NCBI GenBank assembly: GCA_030017655.1 | Contig: JASEIM010000005.1 | Location: 1-64,000 of the forward strand | Direction of reading: 5' to 3' | Length of the DNA: 64,000 nucleotides | DNA from: Methanobacterium sp. | GTDB lineage: Archaea; Methanobacteriota; Methanobacteria; Methanobacteriales; Methanobacteriaceae | Shown here: piece by piece, positions 46,086 through 55,699 of the stretch | Position numbering within the stretch: position 1 is the first letter of the stretch | How the letters are laid out: every line of letters begins with the position of its first letter | Made by a program: the position numbers and the translations under genes | Notes under the pieces: generated by a model | The model's database searches: none | Seen by the model: only the letters and a program-made list of their open reading frames with translations | What the model was told of the DNA's origin: nothing

Positions 46086-46796
46086 TTACACCAAGGATAG
46101 GTCAAATGAAAGACGACCATTCATTGCAGCCCGGGCTAATGATATCCCATCTGCGCCTGCATAAATCATATCCTGCGCCGATTTAAGATCACGGATAGAA
46201 TTGTTGCCTATTAAAAATATTTCCGTGTTTTCTTTAATCTTTTTGATAATATTAAGATCTGCATGGTTAAATCCTGGCTTCATGGCATCTACATGCAAAT
46301 AATCTGCTCCAGCTTCTTCAATAACCTTTGAAATTTCAATATCGTCCACATTTTCTATATTTGCTCTTATCTTAACAGATACTTTGCTTTGAGCTCTTTT
46401 AACCACATTTCTTGTAAAATCATGTAATTTTTCAATGTCATGTAAAAGAGCCTGTCCACAGCCTATATCTGTTATTTCCGGCTGCCTACAATGGGCATTT
46501 ATTTCAACCACATCAATTTCATTAATTTTTGATATTTCAATGACCTGATCTGGGGATGTTGAACGCAGATTTACTGAAACTTTCCCTTCCCATTCATCTT
46601 TAATAATAGTCGATTCTCTTTTTATTGTAGAAATGATATTTTCCTCTTTTATATCAAATTCCGGCCTGCCCCGTCGAATAATACTTTGACCAGCATTTAT
46701 AGTTTCCTTATCTACGTTATAGCCCCCAATGGTCACCATATCAAACCCGTATTTGCTCATTTTTTTGCAAAAAGTTCCGTCTGTTATTCCCGCCAT
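46086..46796 (-). CDS. MJ0144-type dihydrouridine synthase-like TIM barrel
   Basis: A 236-aa FMN-type TIM barrel resembling dihydrouridine synthases and archaeal MJ0144-family proteins: MAGITDGTFCKKMSKYG at the start, INAHCRQPEITDIGCGQALL in the middle and GADGISLARAAMNGR near the end. It lacks the C-terminal tRNA-binding helical domain of full Dus enzymes, so the substrate may differ. It is 81 bases from atwA in the same orientation. Confidence 0.78.
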   Translation of the reverse strand: MAGITDGTFCKKMSKYGFDMVTIGGYNVDKETINAGQSIIRRGRPEFDIKEENIISTIKRESTIIKDEWEGKVSVNLRSTSPDQVIEISKINEIDVVEINAHCRQPEITDIGCGQALLHDIEKLHDFTRNVVKRAQSKVSVKIRANIENVDDIEISKVIEEAGADYLHVDAMKPGFNHADLNIIKKIKENTEIFLIGNNSIRDLKSAQDMIYAGADGISLARAAMNGRLSFDLSLV

Positions 46797-46901
46797 TGGC
46801 GCTAAAACTTCAATAAATCAACCCCATGATCTTAAAATATTTAATAATGGTAATAATTCAAATCAGTGTTTATGAAATTATATATAAATAAAGTAAAATA
46901 T

Positions 46902-47657
46902 TTATTCTTTCATAACATGGACAAGATCGTAAGTAAACCCGCCCCTTATCTCTTCAAGAGCCAGATCTGCCAGATTAGCAGCTTTTTCGGCTGTTGGAGC
47001 TTTTCCAACCCCTGCTTTGAGTGCTATGTTTGTTTCATCCTCAATTTCTTCAATTATTTTTAAAAGTCCTTCAGGCTTAAGTCCGTTGCATGGGGACATG
47101 AAATTATCTCCACCTATAAAGAAGAGAAGTGATCCTTTTTCTATTAATTTTTTCATTAAAAAGTGCTGGACTCTATTTACAATAAAAGAAGTATCATAAG
47201 CAGGAATAATGTCAGTTAAAGAATCAGTAATTCCATTTATATCAATGTGTGCAATTTGAACAAAGCTATCTTCTTTGTTTACAAGACCCTCTATAGCCAG
47301 AACCTCGCTACGTTCTTCGGATTGTGCACCACCATAATTTTGAAGTGCTGCTGTAGCATCTCTTTGGGCTTCATAGGGTGTTTCAGCAGCCCCTACACCC
47401 ATACTTACTGTAATTGGATATCTATTACCTATTGAACGCTGTATTCTCATGTGATCTTCCATTTCGACATTATTAGTTATTGCAAGCATGTTATCAAAGC
47501 GGGTGAAAAAAACTAGTCCTCCTTTGGCTGCAAATTGTCTCTGAAGATCTGCATAAAGTTCTGCCTGTAAAATCTGTAAATCTGCTTCGGCCCTTGGTGT
47601 TGGAGTAACGGTCCAGGGCCCATAATTATCAATCTGAATTAAAGTCATCTGTATCAT
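46902..47657 (-). CDS. gch3: GTP cyclohydrolase III
   Basis: Opens GTP to a formamidopyrimidine (FAPy), the first archaeal step to riboflavin and F420. The 251 aa consist of two tandem GGDEF/cyclase-like halves; YGPWTVTPTPRAEADLQ near the start and FIGGDNFMSP in the second half are characteristic. It overlaps cofD by four bases (ATGA), and GGTGA precedes its ATG, so F420 steps are cotranslated with the pathway's entry enzyme. Confidence 0.94.
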   Translation of the reverse strand: MIQMTLIQIDNYGPWTVTPTPRAEADLQILQAELYADLQRQFAAKGGLVFFTRFDNMLAITNNVEMEDHMRIQRSIGNRYPITVSMGVGAAETPYEAQRDATAALQNYGGAQSEERSEVLAIEGLVNKEDSFVQIAHIDINGITDSLTDIIPAYDTSFIVNRVQHFLMKKLIEKGSLLFFIGGDNFMSPCNGLKPEGLLKIIEEIEDETNIALKAGVGKAPTAEKAANLADLALEEIRGGFTYDLVHVMKE

Positions 47658-48559
47658 AAAATTTCACCCAAAACAATTCTGGCTAACATCACTTTATCAT
47701 CCATAGTCTTCATGTTTGTGTTTGTTGTCATAACATCAGATATTAGTTTTTCTATTTTTTTCTTGGATCCTTCATCTTCATTATCTATAATAAACCTGTC
47801 CATAAATTCCTGATAAATATTTGCAATTCCAGTGCAGGATACTTCAAAACCCTTAGCATTCATAAATTTTGCAGCAGGACCGCTTACGGGATTCTTCCCA
47901 ATAATAGGAGATACCGCCACAACATATACTTTTTTAAGGACTTCTTTAACTCCTTCCATTGAAATTATTGGCCCTATAGATGTAATTGGATTAGAAGGCC
48001 CTATAATAACCATATCTGACGATTCAATTGTTCTAATTAAATTAGTTGATGGTTCAACTTCATTATATATAATATCTTCTACTTCAGGATTTCCTTTTTC
48101 TTCAACCAAAAATTTATGAAAACTCATCTCGCCCTTATCTGTAATGATCTTTATATTTGATTGCTCATCACTCATGGGAATAATTTTCGATTTAATACCT
48201 AAATTCTTTCTCTGGATATCTACAACCTTAGAAAGAGGATATTTATCCATTAATAAAGTTTTTTGGATTTTAAAGGCCCTATCTTTATCTCCAATCCTTA
48301 AGATTTCATTATATCCAATTTTTTTTAATGTTTCATGTGTTATGAATGTATCATCATGGATGCCATACCATGTTTCTTCATTTATCATTCCTGCAAGGGT
48401 ATACATCACAGTATCTATATCCGGTGCTATGTAATTTCCAGATATATATGTATTTTCAACAGTATTTACAATTACATTAATATCTTCAGGATCAATGATC
48501 TTAATTATTCCCTGAATTAATTTTGGAGTACCTGTTCCACCAGAAAGTATGGATATCAT
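47654..48559 (-). CDS. cofD: 2-phospho-L-lactate transferase CofD
   Basis: Transfers the phosphoenolpyruvyl or lactyl-2-phospho group to FO in coenzyme F420 synthesis. The 301 aa start with the ILSGGTGTPKLIQG nucleotide-binding loop, and VIIGPSNPITSIGPI (near 183-197) and SPIIGKNPVSGPA are CofD hallmarks. It is between cofE and gch3 in a cofactor operon; 31 bases separate it from cofE. Confidence 0.96.
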   Translation of the reverse strand: MISILSGGTGTPKLIQGIIKIIDPEDINVIVNTVENTYISGNYIAPDIDTVMYTLAGMINEETWYGIHDDTFITHETLKKIGYNEILRIGDKDRAFKIQKTLLMDKYPLSKVVDIQRKNLGIKSKIIPMSDEQSNIKIITDKGEMSFHKFLVEEKGNPEVEDIIYNEVEPSTNLIRTIESSDMVIIGPSNPITSIGPIISMEGVKEVLKKVYVVAVSPIIGKNPVSGPAAKFMNAKGFEVSCTGIANIYQEFMDRFIIDNEDEGSKKKIEKLISDVMTTNTNMKTMDDKVMLARIVLGEIL

Positions 48560-48590
48560 ATAATCCCTTAAATATATTAATTAAATTAAG

Positions 48591-49352
48591 CTATCTAAAC
48601 ACGTCGTGTTTTTTAGATCTTACCAAATCCTTTGAAGTGGCTTCATTATTTTTTAATCTTTTGGTGTATTCAACACCCTTTATTAAAACAACAGGTATTC
48701 CCTCATCAGCCTGACCCATTAAAATCGATGCTGCTCCCGCTAATTCATCTGCAACTGCTATACTTGTTGTTTGAAGTTCTCTTCCATAAAGATCTTTTTC
48801 TCCTTTCCTATCCCATAACGGATTCATGCCCGATATTCCAACTGCAGTTCCAATAGCTCCTTCTCTAAAGGCTCTTCCCTGAGTATCAGATATTATAACA
48901 ACAATCTCTTTACTGGTCGCTTTTTCTATACTTTCCCTAGTTAAAGCAGCACTCCTATCAGGATCGGCAGGAATTGGAGTTGCAAGCCCATCATCAACAT
49001 TTGATTCATCTATACCTGCATTAGCACATACAAATCCATGTTTTGTTTCTGAAATTATAAAATCAGGCCCAACTTTTATTATTTCGTTTGATTCCTGAAT
49101 TATAGCCTCAACAAGGCGTGGATCTTTTCCTGTTTTATCTGCAAGTTCCTTAGCTTTGAGACTGGGTTTAATGGAATCCAGATCAACTATATTCCCTTCT
49201 GCTTTTGCAATTATAGTTTCAGCTATTACAAAAACATCGCCGTCTTCAATCTCAATATTCTCTTTATCTATTGCATTTAATATTAAATCTGCAATATCAT
49301 CCCCTTCGTTTATTAAAGGGATACTTCTAATTCCAATAAGTCTAATTTCCAT
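48591..49352 (-). CDS. cofE: coenzyme F420-0:L-glutamate ligase CofE
   Basis: Adds gamma-linked glutamates to F420-0 with GTP. The 253 aa are the length of the archaeal stand-alone enzyme. GIRSIPLINEGDDIADLI at the N-terminus, VCANAGIDESNVDDG, and ISDTQGRAFREGAIGTAVGISG are family motifs. It is upstream of cofD and gch3 and downstream of purO; GGTGA precedes the ATG. Confidence 0.96.
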   Translation of the reverse strand: MEIRLIGIRSIPLINEGDDIADLILNAIDKENIEIEDGDVFVIAETIIAKAEGNIVDLDSIKPSLKAKELADKTGKDPRLVEAIIQESNEIIKVGPDFIISETKHGFVCANAGIDESNVDDGLATPIPADPDRSAALTRESIEKATSKEIVVIISDTQGRAFREGAIGTAVGISGMNPLWDRKGEKDLYGRELQTTSIAVADELAGAASILMGQADEGIPVVLIKGVEYTKRLKNNEATSKDLVRSKKHDVFR

Positions 49353-49379
49353 TAATTCACCTAAAAAGATAAGATAAAG

Positions 49380-49982
49380 TTATAGGGAAGCAATCTTCCA
49401 TTCTTTATCTGCAAATGCCGCCACTGAATCAACGGGGTTGGTGAATTTTTCAAATTCTCCACCATCAAATATGAATTGAGCAGCCTCATCTGCATTGCTA
49501 CAAATAAATTCAACATAATTGGGCTTTATATGTTCATATGTGGAGATATATGAGCATTCACCAGTATTAACCTTCTCAACAATGACACTTTCCTTAGTAA
49601 CTATTCCTATATATGACTCCCCTTCCAAAGTTGTTGCTCCGGCAATACGAGGAGTATTAAAATCATCTTTCTCATAATCCATAGTAAGTAATGTTAATGC
49701 AATTGAATCCCTAATATCCATTCCAGAAGCAATTTTTTCTGCAATTATATCCGTATGAGCCCCATTTGAGACCACTGCAACATCATCAACTATCCTTATA
49801 CAGTTATAAGCAATATAAGGGTTTTTAAAGACATCAGTCTCATGCCCTTCTTTAGGTACAATTGCTGCCCTATCTTCAAAAGTTTTCACCATCCTATTTG
49901 GGAAAGATCGGCTTGAAACCCTGTATGCAACGAAATTTCCCTTTTCTGTACATCCTACCGCTAATATTCTTCCAAGATACAT
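49380..49982 (-). CDS. purO: archaeal IMP cyclohydrolase PurO
   Basis: Closes FAICAR to IMP, the last step of purine synthesis in methanogens that lack the bacterial PurH cyclohydrolase. The 200 aa begin YLGRILAVGCTEKGNFVAYRVSSRS, the family N-terminus (an Ntn-hydrolase-like fold), and include NGAHTD. It leads the cofE-cofD-gch3 group, 27 bases before cofE, linking GTP-derived cofactors with purine supply. Confidence 0.94.
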   Translation of the reverse strand: MYLGRILAVGCTEKGNFVAYRVSSRSFPNRMVKTFEDRAAIVPKEGHETDVFKNPYIAYNCIRIVDDVAVVSNGAHTDIIAEKIASGMDIRDSIALTLLTMDYEKDDFNTPRIAGATTLEGESYIGIVTKESVIVEKVNTGECSYISTYEHIKPNYVEFICSNADEAAQFIFDGGEFEKFTNPVDSVAAFADKEWKIASL

Positions 49983-50066
49983 TTTTTCACCTCTGAATAT
50001 AATATTAATTAAAGTGATTCAAAACATTGTATGACCTAAGAGCTAAACTAACTTTATTTTAAATTT

Positions 50067-50465
50067 TTAGTCACCAGGAGTTTTTACAGCTTTATCTGGG
50101 GAAAATCCGAGTGGTGTGGTTATAATTATCTCTCCATTTTTTGGTCTGATAATCATTTCGCCCCCATCAATTACATCTGTATGAACTGCAATTGCCCCGT
50201 CCTTTATGTAGCCTGACATATCCTGTCCATTAACCGTGACCTTTTTAAGCCCTGCTACAGGGATTAAATAGTATTCAGTCGGCCCATTGCTTTCGGTTAT
50301 TTGGGGCTTTCCATAATCTGATTGGGATGAATCAGTCGCAGAAAAACTGCTTGTAACCATTAGAAATATTAAAATAGTAAAAACAACATCAATAAATGGA
50401 ACCATGTTGAACCGGGGATTATTTTCGCGTAATTTGCTCCTATATTTATTTACATTAAGAGTCAT
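50067..50465 (-). CDS. ExbD/TolR-like proton-channel component
   Basis: A 132-aa inner-membrane protein with one N-terminal helix containing the family's key Asp (NMVPFIDVVFTILIFLM, Asp near residue 25) and an extracellular domain. It works with the MotA/TolQ/ExbB protein encoded 12 bases upstream to use the ion gradient mechanically. Methanobacteriales have no outer membrane; the driven partner is unknown, perhaps in the cell wall. Confidence 0.9.
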   Translation of the reverse strand: MTLNVNKYRSKLRENNPRFNMVPFIDVVFTILIFLMVTSSFSATDSSQSDYGKPQITESNGPTEYYLIPVAGLKKVTVNGQDMSGYIKDGAIAVHTDVIDGGEMIIRPKNGEIIITTPLGFSPDKAVKTPGD

Positions 50466-50477
50466 AGAATCACTTCT

Positions 50478-51317
50478 TTACTGCATCAATTTACTTTCAA
50501 TAATTTCCGCCCGGGTATTGCATTTTTCCATAATAATATTGGAGATACTTTTTTCAAGCATGCTGGGTTTAAAAGCTACCCATATATTTGCATCAGGATC
50601 ATCAATTTCTTTAACCTTTACAATTCCTTCAGATTCCCTTAATGCATCAATTGCTCCTTCAGGTTCAATTTCAACTTTTATCCTCATTACTGCAGTTCTC
50701 CAGTTGGTCATTTTTTTGGCAATCTCTATTTTATCCATCTCATTTTCTATTCTGCTTGTTATATTAGAATAAAGAGGAAGTAAAATTATTGCCACAGTAA
50801 GTCCTGCTATGGTGGTAATTAATGAAATATAAATCCCTCCCGCCATTGCAGTGGGACTTGCATCCACACCAAGCGCTTTAAATGTGTACCACATACCGAG
50901 AACTGTTCCTATAAGTCCTAAAAGCGGGGCTATTTCAATTATCATCTTTATGGTGCCCAAACCCTTGGTCATGCTTCCTATTTCAACAATGAAAACACGT
51001 TCCATAGCATCTTCAACTTCAATCTTGTTTCTGTAACCGATTTTTAAGGCTTCTGAAATTATTTTAGAAATAGGATTATGATATTTACCAATGGATCGTA
51101 AGGCTTCAAGAGATCCTCCTTTTTCCATTGCATCATTTACTGTTCCCATAATAAGAGGAGGGGAAATTTTGGATATTTTTCGTAAATAAAATATCTTCTC
51201 AATTGAAGTTATGAAACCATATATGCCTATAATAGCTATAATATAAGTTATGACTCCTCCGCTTTTAAACATCTCCAGTATAGTGCCCAAAGTACTGCTT
51301 AGAAACTCATATATCAT
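50478..51317 (-). CDS. MotA/TolQ/ExbB proton-channel family protein
   Basis: A 279-aa protein with three hydrophobic helices: one near residues 18-38 and a pair near 125-180, with APLLGLIGTVLGMWYTFKAL characteristic of the family. A soluble C-terminal extension of about 70 residues (EPEGAIDALRESEGIVKVKE) is not found in standard ExbB. It pairs with the following ExbD-like gene as one unit. Confidence 0.9.
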   Translation of the reverse strand: MIYEFLSSTLGTILEMFKSGGVITYIIAIIGIYGFITSIEKIFYLRKISKISPPLIMGTVNDAMEKGGSLEALRSIGKYHNPISKIISEALKIGYRNKIEVEDAMERVFIVEIGSMTKGLGTIKMIIEIAPLLGLIGTVLGMWYTFKALGVDASPTAMAGGIYISLITTIAGLTVAIILLPLYSNITSRIENEMDKIEIAKKMTNWRTAVMRIKVEIEPEGAIDALRESEGIVKVKEIDDPDANIWVAFKPSMLEKSISNIIMEKCNTRAEIIESKLMQ

Positions 51318-51441
51318 TGTGCATCAGTCCTCGCGGTTATAATGTTCATGGTACCTCAATAAGTATCTGATATTTTTACTGTTTTAACTGCTTTAAATAA
51401 TATTTATCTGAATATATATTGATTACAGTTTAATTATTAAA

Positions 51442-52053
51442 TTATTTTTGATTCTTTTTTACAGTTGCCCATGATTTTCTAACGAAGTATGGCAAATTTT
51501 CATAAGAGAAACGTTTTAAAAATGCTATAGTTTTAGGATCACTAGGATAACCAGAACCTACATCTCTGTATTCCTTTCTTATTTTTTCAATTTCCATATC
51601 CCGCTCAACTTTAGCAACTATAGAGGCTGCGGCTACAATTGGATATTTATCCTCAGCTTTATGTTCTGCTATAACCTTAAGACCGTTTCTGAAATTCTCC
51701 ATTTCATCACAAAATCTCTGAGGCTTAACATCAAGACAATCTATATATGCAGTATCTGGATTGGACATGCCAATTACTTTTTTAATGGCTATTTTTTCAA
51801 TTTCATTTAGATTAATATCTTTAGCCCTTAAATTATCTATGTCGATGGCTTGAATATGAACTGTATGACATTCAGCAATCTTATTTATTCTTCTTGCCAT
51901 TACTTTTCTTCTTCCGGGAGTCAAACGTTTAGAATCTTTTAATTGAAGCTTTTCAAGTTTTTCAAGTCTTTCTTCTTCAATTGCAACTCCGCATACAACA
52001 AGAGGTCCAATTACCGGCCCTCTCCCTGCCTCATCTATGCCTATAATTTTCAT
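51442..52053 (-). CDS. rnhB: ribonuclease HII
   Basis: Cleaves RNA in RNA-DNA hybrids and removes single ribonucleotides. The 203 aa show IIGIDEAGRGPVIGPLVVCG (acidic D6, E7), the TAYIDCLDVKP segment with a catalytic Asp near residue 100, and IVAAASIVAKVERD. Length and C-terminus (GSGYPSDPKT, SWATVK) are typical of archaeal type 2 enzymes. Confidence 0.96.
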   Translation of the reverse strand: MKIIGIDEAGRGPVIGPLVVCGVAIEEERLEKLEKLQLKDSKRLTPGRRKVMARRINKIAECHTVHIQAIDIDNLRAKDINLNEIEKIAIKKVIGMSNPDTAYIDCLDVKPQRFCDEMENFRNGLKVIAEHKAEDKYPIVAAASIVAKVERDMEIEKIRKEYRDVGSGYPSDPKTIAFLKRFSYENLPYFVRKSWATVKKNQK

Positions 52054-52121
52054 TGTTTCAAAAAAAAGATTTATATAATAAAAAAGAATTTGGTTTACTT
52101 ATTTTAAAAAATAAGTAGATT

Positions 52122-53195
52122 TTATTTCATTGCTTTTAAACGGACTTCTGGTTCAAGTGCTCTTGGCTCTGCAGCAACAATTGCAGCTCCCTTTGCAACA
52201 ACAGTCATGGGATCATCTGAAATTTCAACAGGGATCCCTACTTCATCGAATATTCTTTCTTTAAGGCCTTTTAGCTGTGAAGTTCCACCCACAACTACAG
52301 TTTCCTTATAAACACCAGAAATAAGTTCTGGTGACATTCTTTCAAGTATAGCTGCCAGTGCTTCAATAAGTTTTGCTACCACTGGTTCAGCAGCTTCTGC
52401 AACCAGATTTGAATCAATCTCTACTTCTTTTGGTTTGTTGGTTTCCATATCTTTCCCAATTACTGTGGTTTTTGTAATCTCGATATCTGAACCTGAATTA
52501 ACCATCCCAATTTCTATTTTAGCTTTTTCAGCCTCATGAATTCCTATTTCAACACTGTACATTTCTTTAACTTTATCTACAATGTTATCATCAATATTAT
52601 CCCCGCCGAGTCTTACCGTCTCAATATCTGTGATTCCACCGAGAGATATAACCACAATATCACTTGATCCAGCGCCAATATCGATTACCATTGTACCTGA
52701 TGCCTCTGCAATTGGTAATCCTGCACCTATTGCTGCTGCAAGTCCTTCACTTATAACTAAAACATAGCTTGCACCTGCTTTTCTACCTATTTCTTCAACA
52801 GCATTCTTTTCAACTTCTGATGCATCTCCAGGAATACCAATAACTATTCTATCAATAGTATCCATTGAATCTCCTGAACCTCTATCCATTGCATATATTA
52901 GAAGCGCTTCTGCCTGTGCAACACTTTCAATAACTCCCTTTCTTAGCGGCCTTACTGCTACAATATCTTCTGGAGTTCTTCCAAGCATTGATTTTGCATC
53001 ATCACCAACTGCGAGCACATAAGATGGATCTTCTTTTTTTACAGCCACTACAGATGGAATTTTGTATAGATCAAATTTATCTCCGGATGGTTTTGCTACA
53101 ACAGTGTTAAGCGTTCCTAAATCAATTCCTAAAGTATTTGCAATTCCTTCCTTCCTAATTTCCTCTTCTTCTTCTTTTTTTCTAAAAAGACGCAT
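52122..53195 (-). CDS. MreB-like actin-family protein
   Basis: A 357-aa actin/Hsp70-fold ATPase related to the cell-shape protein MreB, found in pseudomurein-walled methanogens. GIDLGTLNTV (phosphate 1) lies near residues 23-32, VIDIGAGSSDIVVI (phosphate 2) near 170-183 and VVGGTSQLKGL (adenosine motif) near 305-315. The N-terminal basic, charged MRLFRKKEEEEEIRK may attach to membrane. It is one base from the following unknown gene upstream, so they are coupled. Confidence 0.9.
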   Translation of the reverse strand: MRLFRKKEEEEEIRKEGIANTLGIDLGTLNTVVAKPSGDKFDLYKIPSVVAVKKEDPSYVLAVGDDAKSMLGRTPEDIVAVRPLRKGVIESVAQAEALLIYAMDRGSGDSMDTIDRIVIGIPGDASEVEKNAVEEIGRKAGASYVLVISEGLAAAIGAGLPIAEASGTMVIDIGAGSSDIVVISLGGITDIETVRLGGDNIDDNIVDKVKEMYSVEIGIHEAEKAKIEIGMVNSGSDIEITKTTVIGKDMETNKPKEVEIDSNLVAEAAEPVVAKLIEALAAILERMSPELISGVYKETVVVGGTSQLKGLKERIFDEVGIPVEISDDPMTVVAKGAAIVAAEPRALEPEVRLKAMK

Positions 53196-53196
53196 T

Positions 53197-53835
<639 letters not shown>

Positions 53836-54230
53836 GTCTTCATTTCATGATACATTTAAGGATTACCTTTTTTCAAATTATTCTAATATTGATCTCAAGT
53901 CTTATACAATATATTATAATATAATTTTGTACAAAGACATCGAAATAAATCTATACATTTATGACAATTATTTAACATAGATAGTTATATAAACTTTTAT
54001 AAATTGCTAATATGGAATTCAAAATATGTATCTCATTATGAATCAAAAATAAATATTATATAGATTAATTTAACAAAAAAATATGTTTAAATGGTTTATT
54101 TTCTTAATGAAATCTTTAATGTATAATAAAATATTTAAAATTAATTAAAATCCATAATATTGAGTAAATATATTATATAAACTATTAAAACAGAATCAAG
54201 CTATTTATTAAAATTTAAAATTGTGATTGG
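53836..54230. other. divergent intergenic region, no gene seen
   Basis: 395 AT-rich bases between the divergent MreB-side operon and asd. No open frame above about 20 codons. TATATAAAC near 53987 is a possible TATA element. An ATAGATAGTTAT-like string nearby is not a proper palindrome and is not counted as an operator. Confidence 0.4.
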
Positions 54231-54896
54231 ATGTTCGTTAAAGGAACTTTAAAAAAAGCAGGGATATTATTAACCTTATCAGTTTTACCATTCCTATTTG
54301 GATATGCTCTAGTTAGCTTCATAATATTTTCAGCTATTGCTTTTATTATGCAGTTTTTTAGAGACCCCAATAGAAAAGTACCTCAAGATAAGGGAGTAAT
54401 AGTTGCTCCAGCAGATGGAAGAATATTGAAAGGAAAAATTGACAAAATAGAGATTGTTGAACATGATGATCCTTTAATGGAACATTTACTTGAAAAAGGT
54501 GAGAAAGGGATTCGTGTAAGTACCTTCATGTCTCCATTTGATGTCCATGTCAACAGAGTTCCTGTTTCTGGAAAAGTTATAAAAACAAAATATTGTCCTG
54601 GAAAATTTAAAATGGCTCTTGGAGACATAGAAACCGTGAATGAAAAGAATTTGATTGTTATAGATTCAGAGTATGGGAAAATTGGAGTTATTCAAATTGC
54701 AGGTTTTGTGGCAAGACGTATAGTGCAATATGTTAAAGTAGGCGATGAAGTCCAGATAGGAGATAGAATAGGGATGATAAGATTTGGATCTCGCGTAGAC
54801 CTGATATTACCCCATAAAAATTGTAAATTATTGGTTAAAGAAGGAGATAAACCAAAAGCTGCAGAAACTATAATTGCTGTGATGAAAAATGAATAA
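54231..54896 (+). CDS. asd: archaetidylserine decarboxylase
   Basis: Pyruvoyl enzyme converting archaetidylserine to archaetidylethanolamine. The 221 aa follow the short PSD family: two N-terminal hydrophobic helices, APADGRILKG near 60-69, STFMSPFDVHVNRVPVSGKV near 98-117, and a C-terminal RFGSRVDLILP, in which the Gly-Ser is the self-cleavage site that forms the pyruvoyl group. It is followed by archaetidylserine synthase, the preceding enzyme of the pathway. Confidence 0.94.
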   Translation: MFVKGTLKKAGILLTLSVLPFLFGYALVSFIIFSAIAFIMQFFRDPNRKVPQDKGVIVAPADGRILKGKIDKIEIVEHDDPLMEHLLEKGEKGIRVSTFMSPFDVHVNRVPVSGKVIKTKYCPGKFKMALGDIETVNEKNLIVIDSEYGKIGVIQIAGFVARRIVQYVKVGDEVQIGDRIGMIRFGSRVDLILPHKNCKLLVKEGDKPKAAETIIAVMKNE

Positions 54897-54988
54897 AGAA
54901 CGCAGCACCATAATATGCAATTAATTAAGCTATTTTTACTAAAAGTATATTTAATACTTAGTATCCATTAGATAATTGGAGTTATAAC

Positions 54989-55699
54989 ATGAATATCAGA
55001 TCTTATACCTCAATTGCAGATTTATTTTCTATTGCAAATGCATCTTCCGGTTTTTTATCTATTATTATGGCTTCAATGGGTGATCTTGTTTTAGCTGCTA
55101 AATTCATGTTAATTGCAGTCATTTTTGATTCTATTGATGGATGGGTAGCAAGGAAAATAAAAAGAGAAGATGAATCTGGATTTGGAAGAAATATGGATTC
55201 TTTATCCGATATTGTGTCATTTGGAGTCGCTCCCGGAATGCTGCTTTACATATCATGTATGCAATACGGAATAACCTATGTTAACATGGCTATAGCTCTT
55301 TTAGTAGTAATATGCGGGATATTGAGACTATCTAGATTCAATGTAACAGCTGATTTATATACAGATAAATTTATCGGTTTACCTATTCCTACAGCTGCAT
55401 TAATACTTGGAACTTTCTATCTTTCAGGTTTTTTCAGAGAATACTTGGCACTGCTCATAATGATACTTGTATCTTTACTAATGATAAGCACATTCGAATA
55501 TCCAAAAATTAGAGATATGAGAATACTTTTAGTGGGTAGTATATTACTCATTGCAACACTTTTACCTCAAAAAATTATATCCTATGTTGCAAGTTTTCCC
55601 GTAAAGCTTTTATTTGTTATCGTGCTACTATACTTATTGGCTGTACCAATTATAGAATTATATAACAGATTCTTTAGAAGTGGTCCAAATGTTAGATAA
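54989..55699 (+). CDS. pssA: archaetidylserine synthase (CDP-alcohol phosphatidyltransferase)
   Basis: Makes archaetidylserine from CDP-archaeol and serine. The 236 aa have about seven hydrophobic helices and the class signature D-G-x2-A-R-x8-G-x3-D-x3-D, visible as DGWVARKIKREDESGFGRNMD. It is 92 bases after asd; the following gene's start overlaps its end by about ten bases, so membrane-lipid and envelope genes are linked. Confidence 0.94.
   Translation: MNIRSYTSIADLFSIANASSGFLSIIMASMGDLVLAAKFMLIAVIFDSIDGWVARKIKREDESGFGRNMDSLSDIVSFGVAPGMLLYISCMQYGITYVNMAIALLVVICGILRLSRFNVTADLYTDKFIGLPIPTAALILGTFYLSGFFREYLALLIMILVSLLMISTFEYPKIRDMRILLVGSILLIATLLPQKIISYVASFPVKLLFVIVLLYLLAVPIIELYNRFFRSGPNVR

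Noticed and set aside
53965..53992. TTAAC...GTTAT near the MreB-side promoter
   Set aside because: The arms are separated by the wrong number of bases and the centre is not palindromic.
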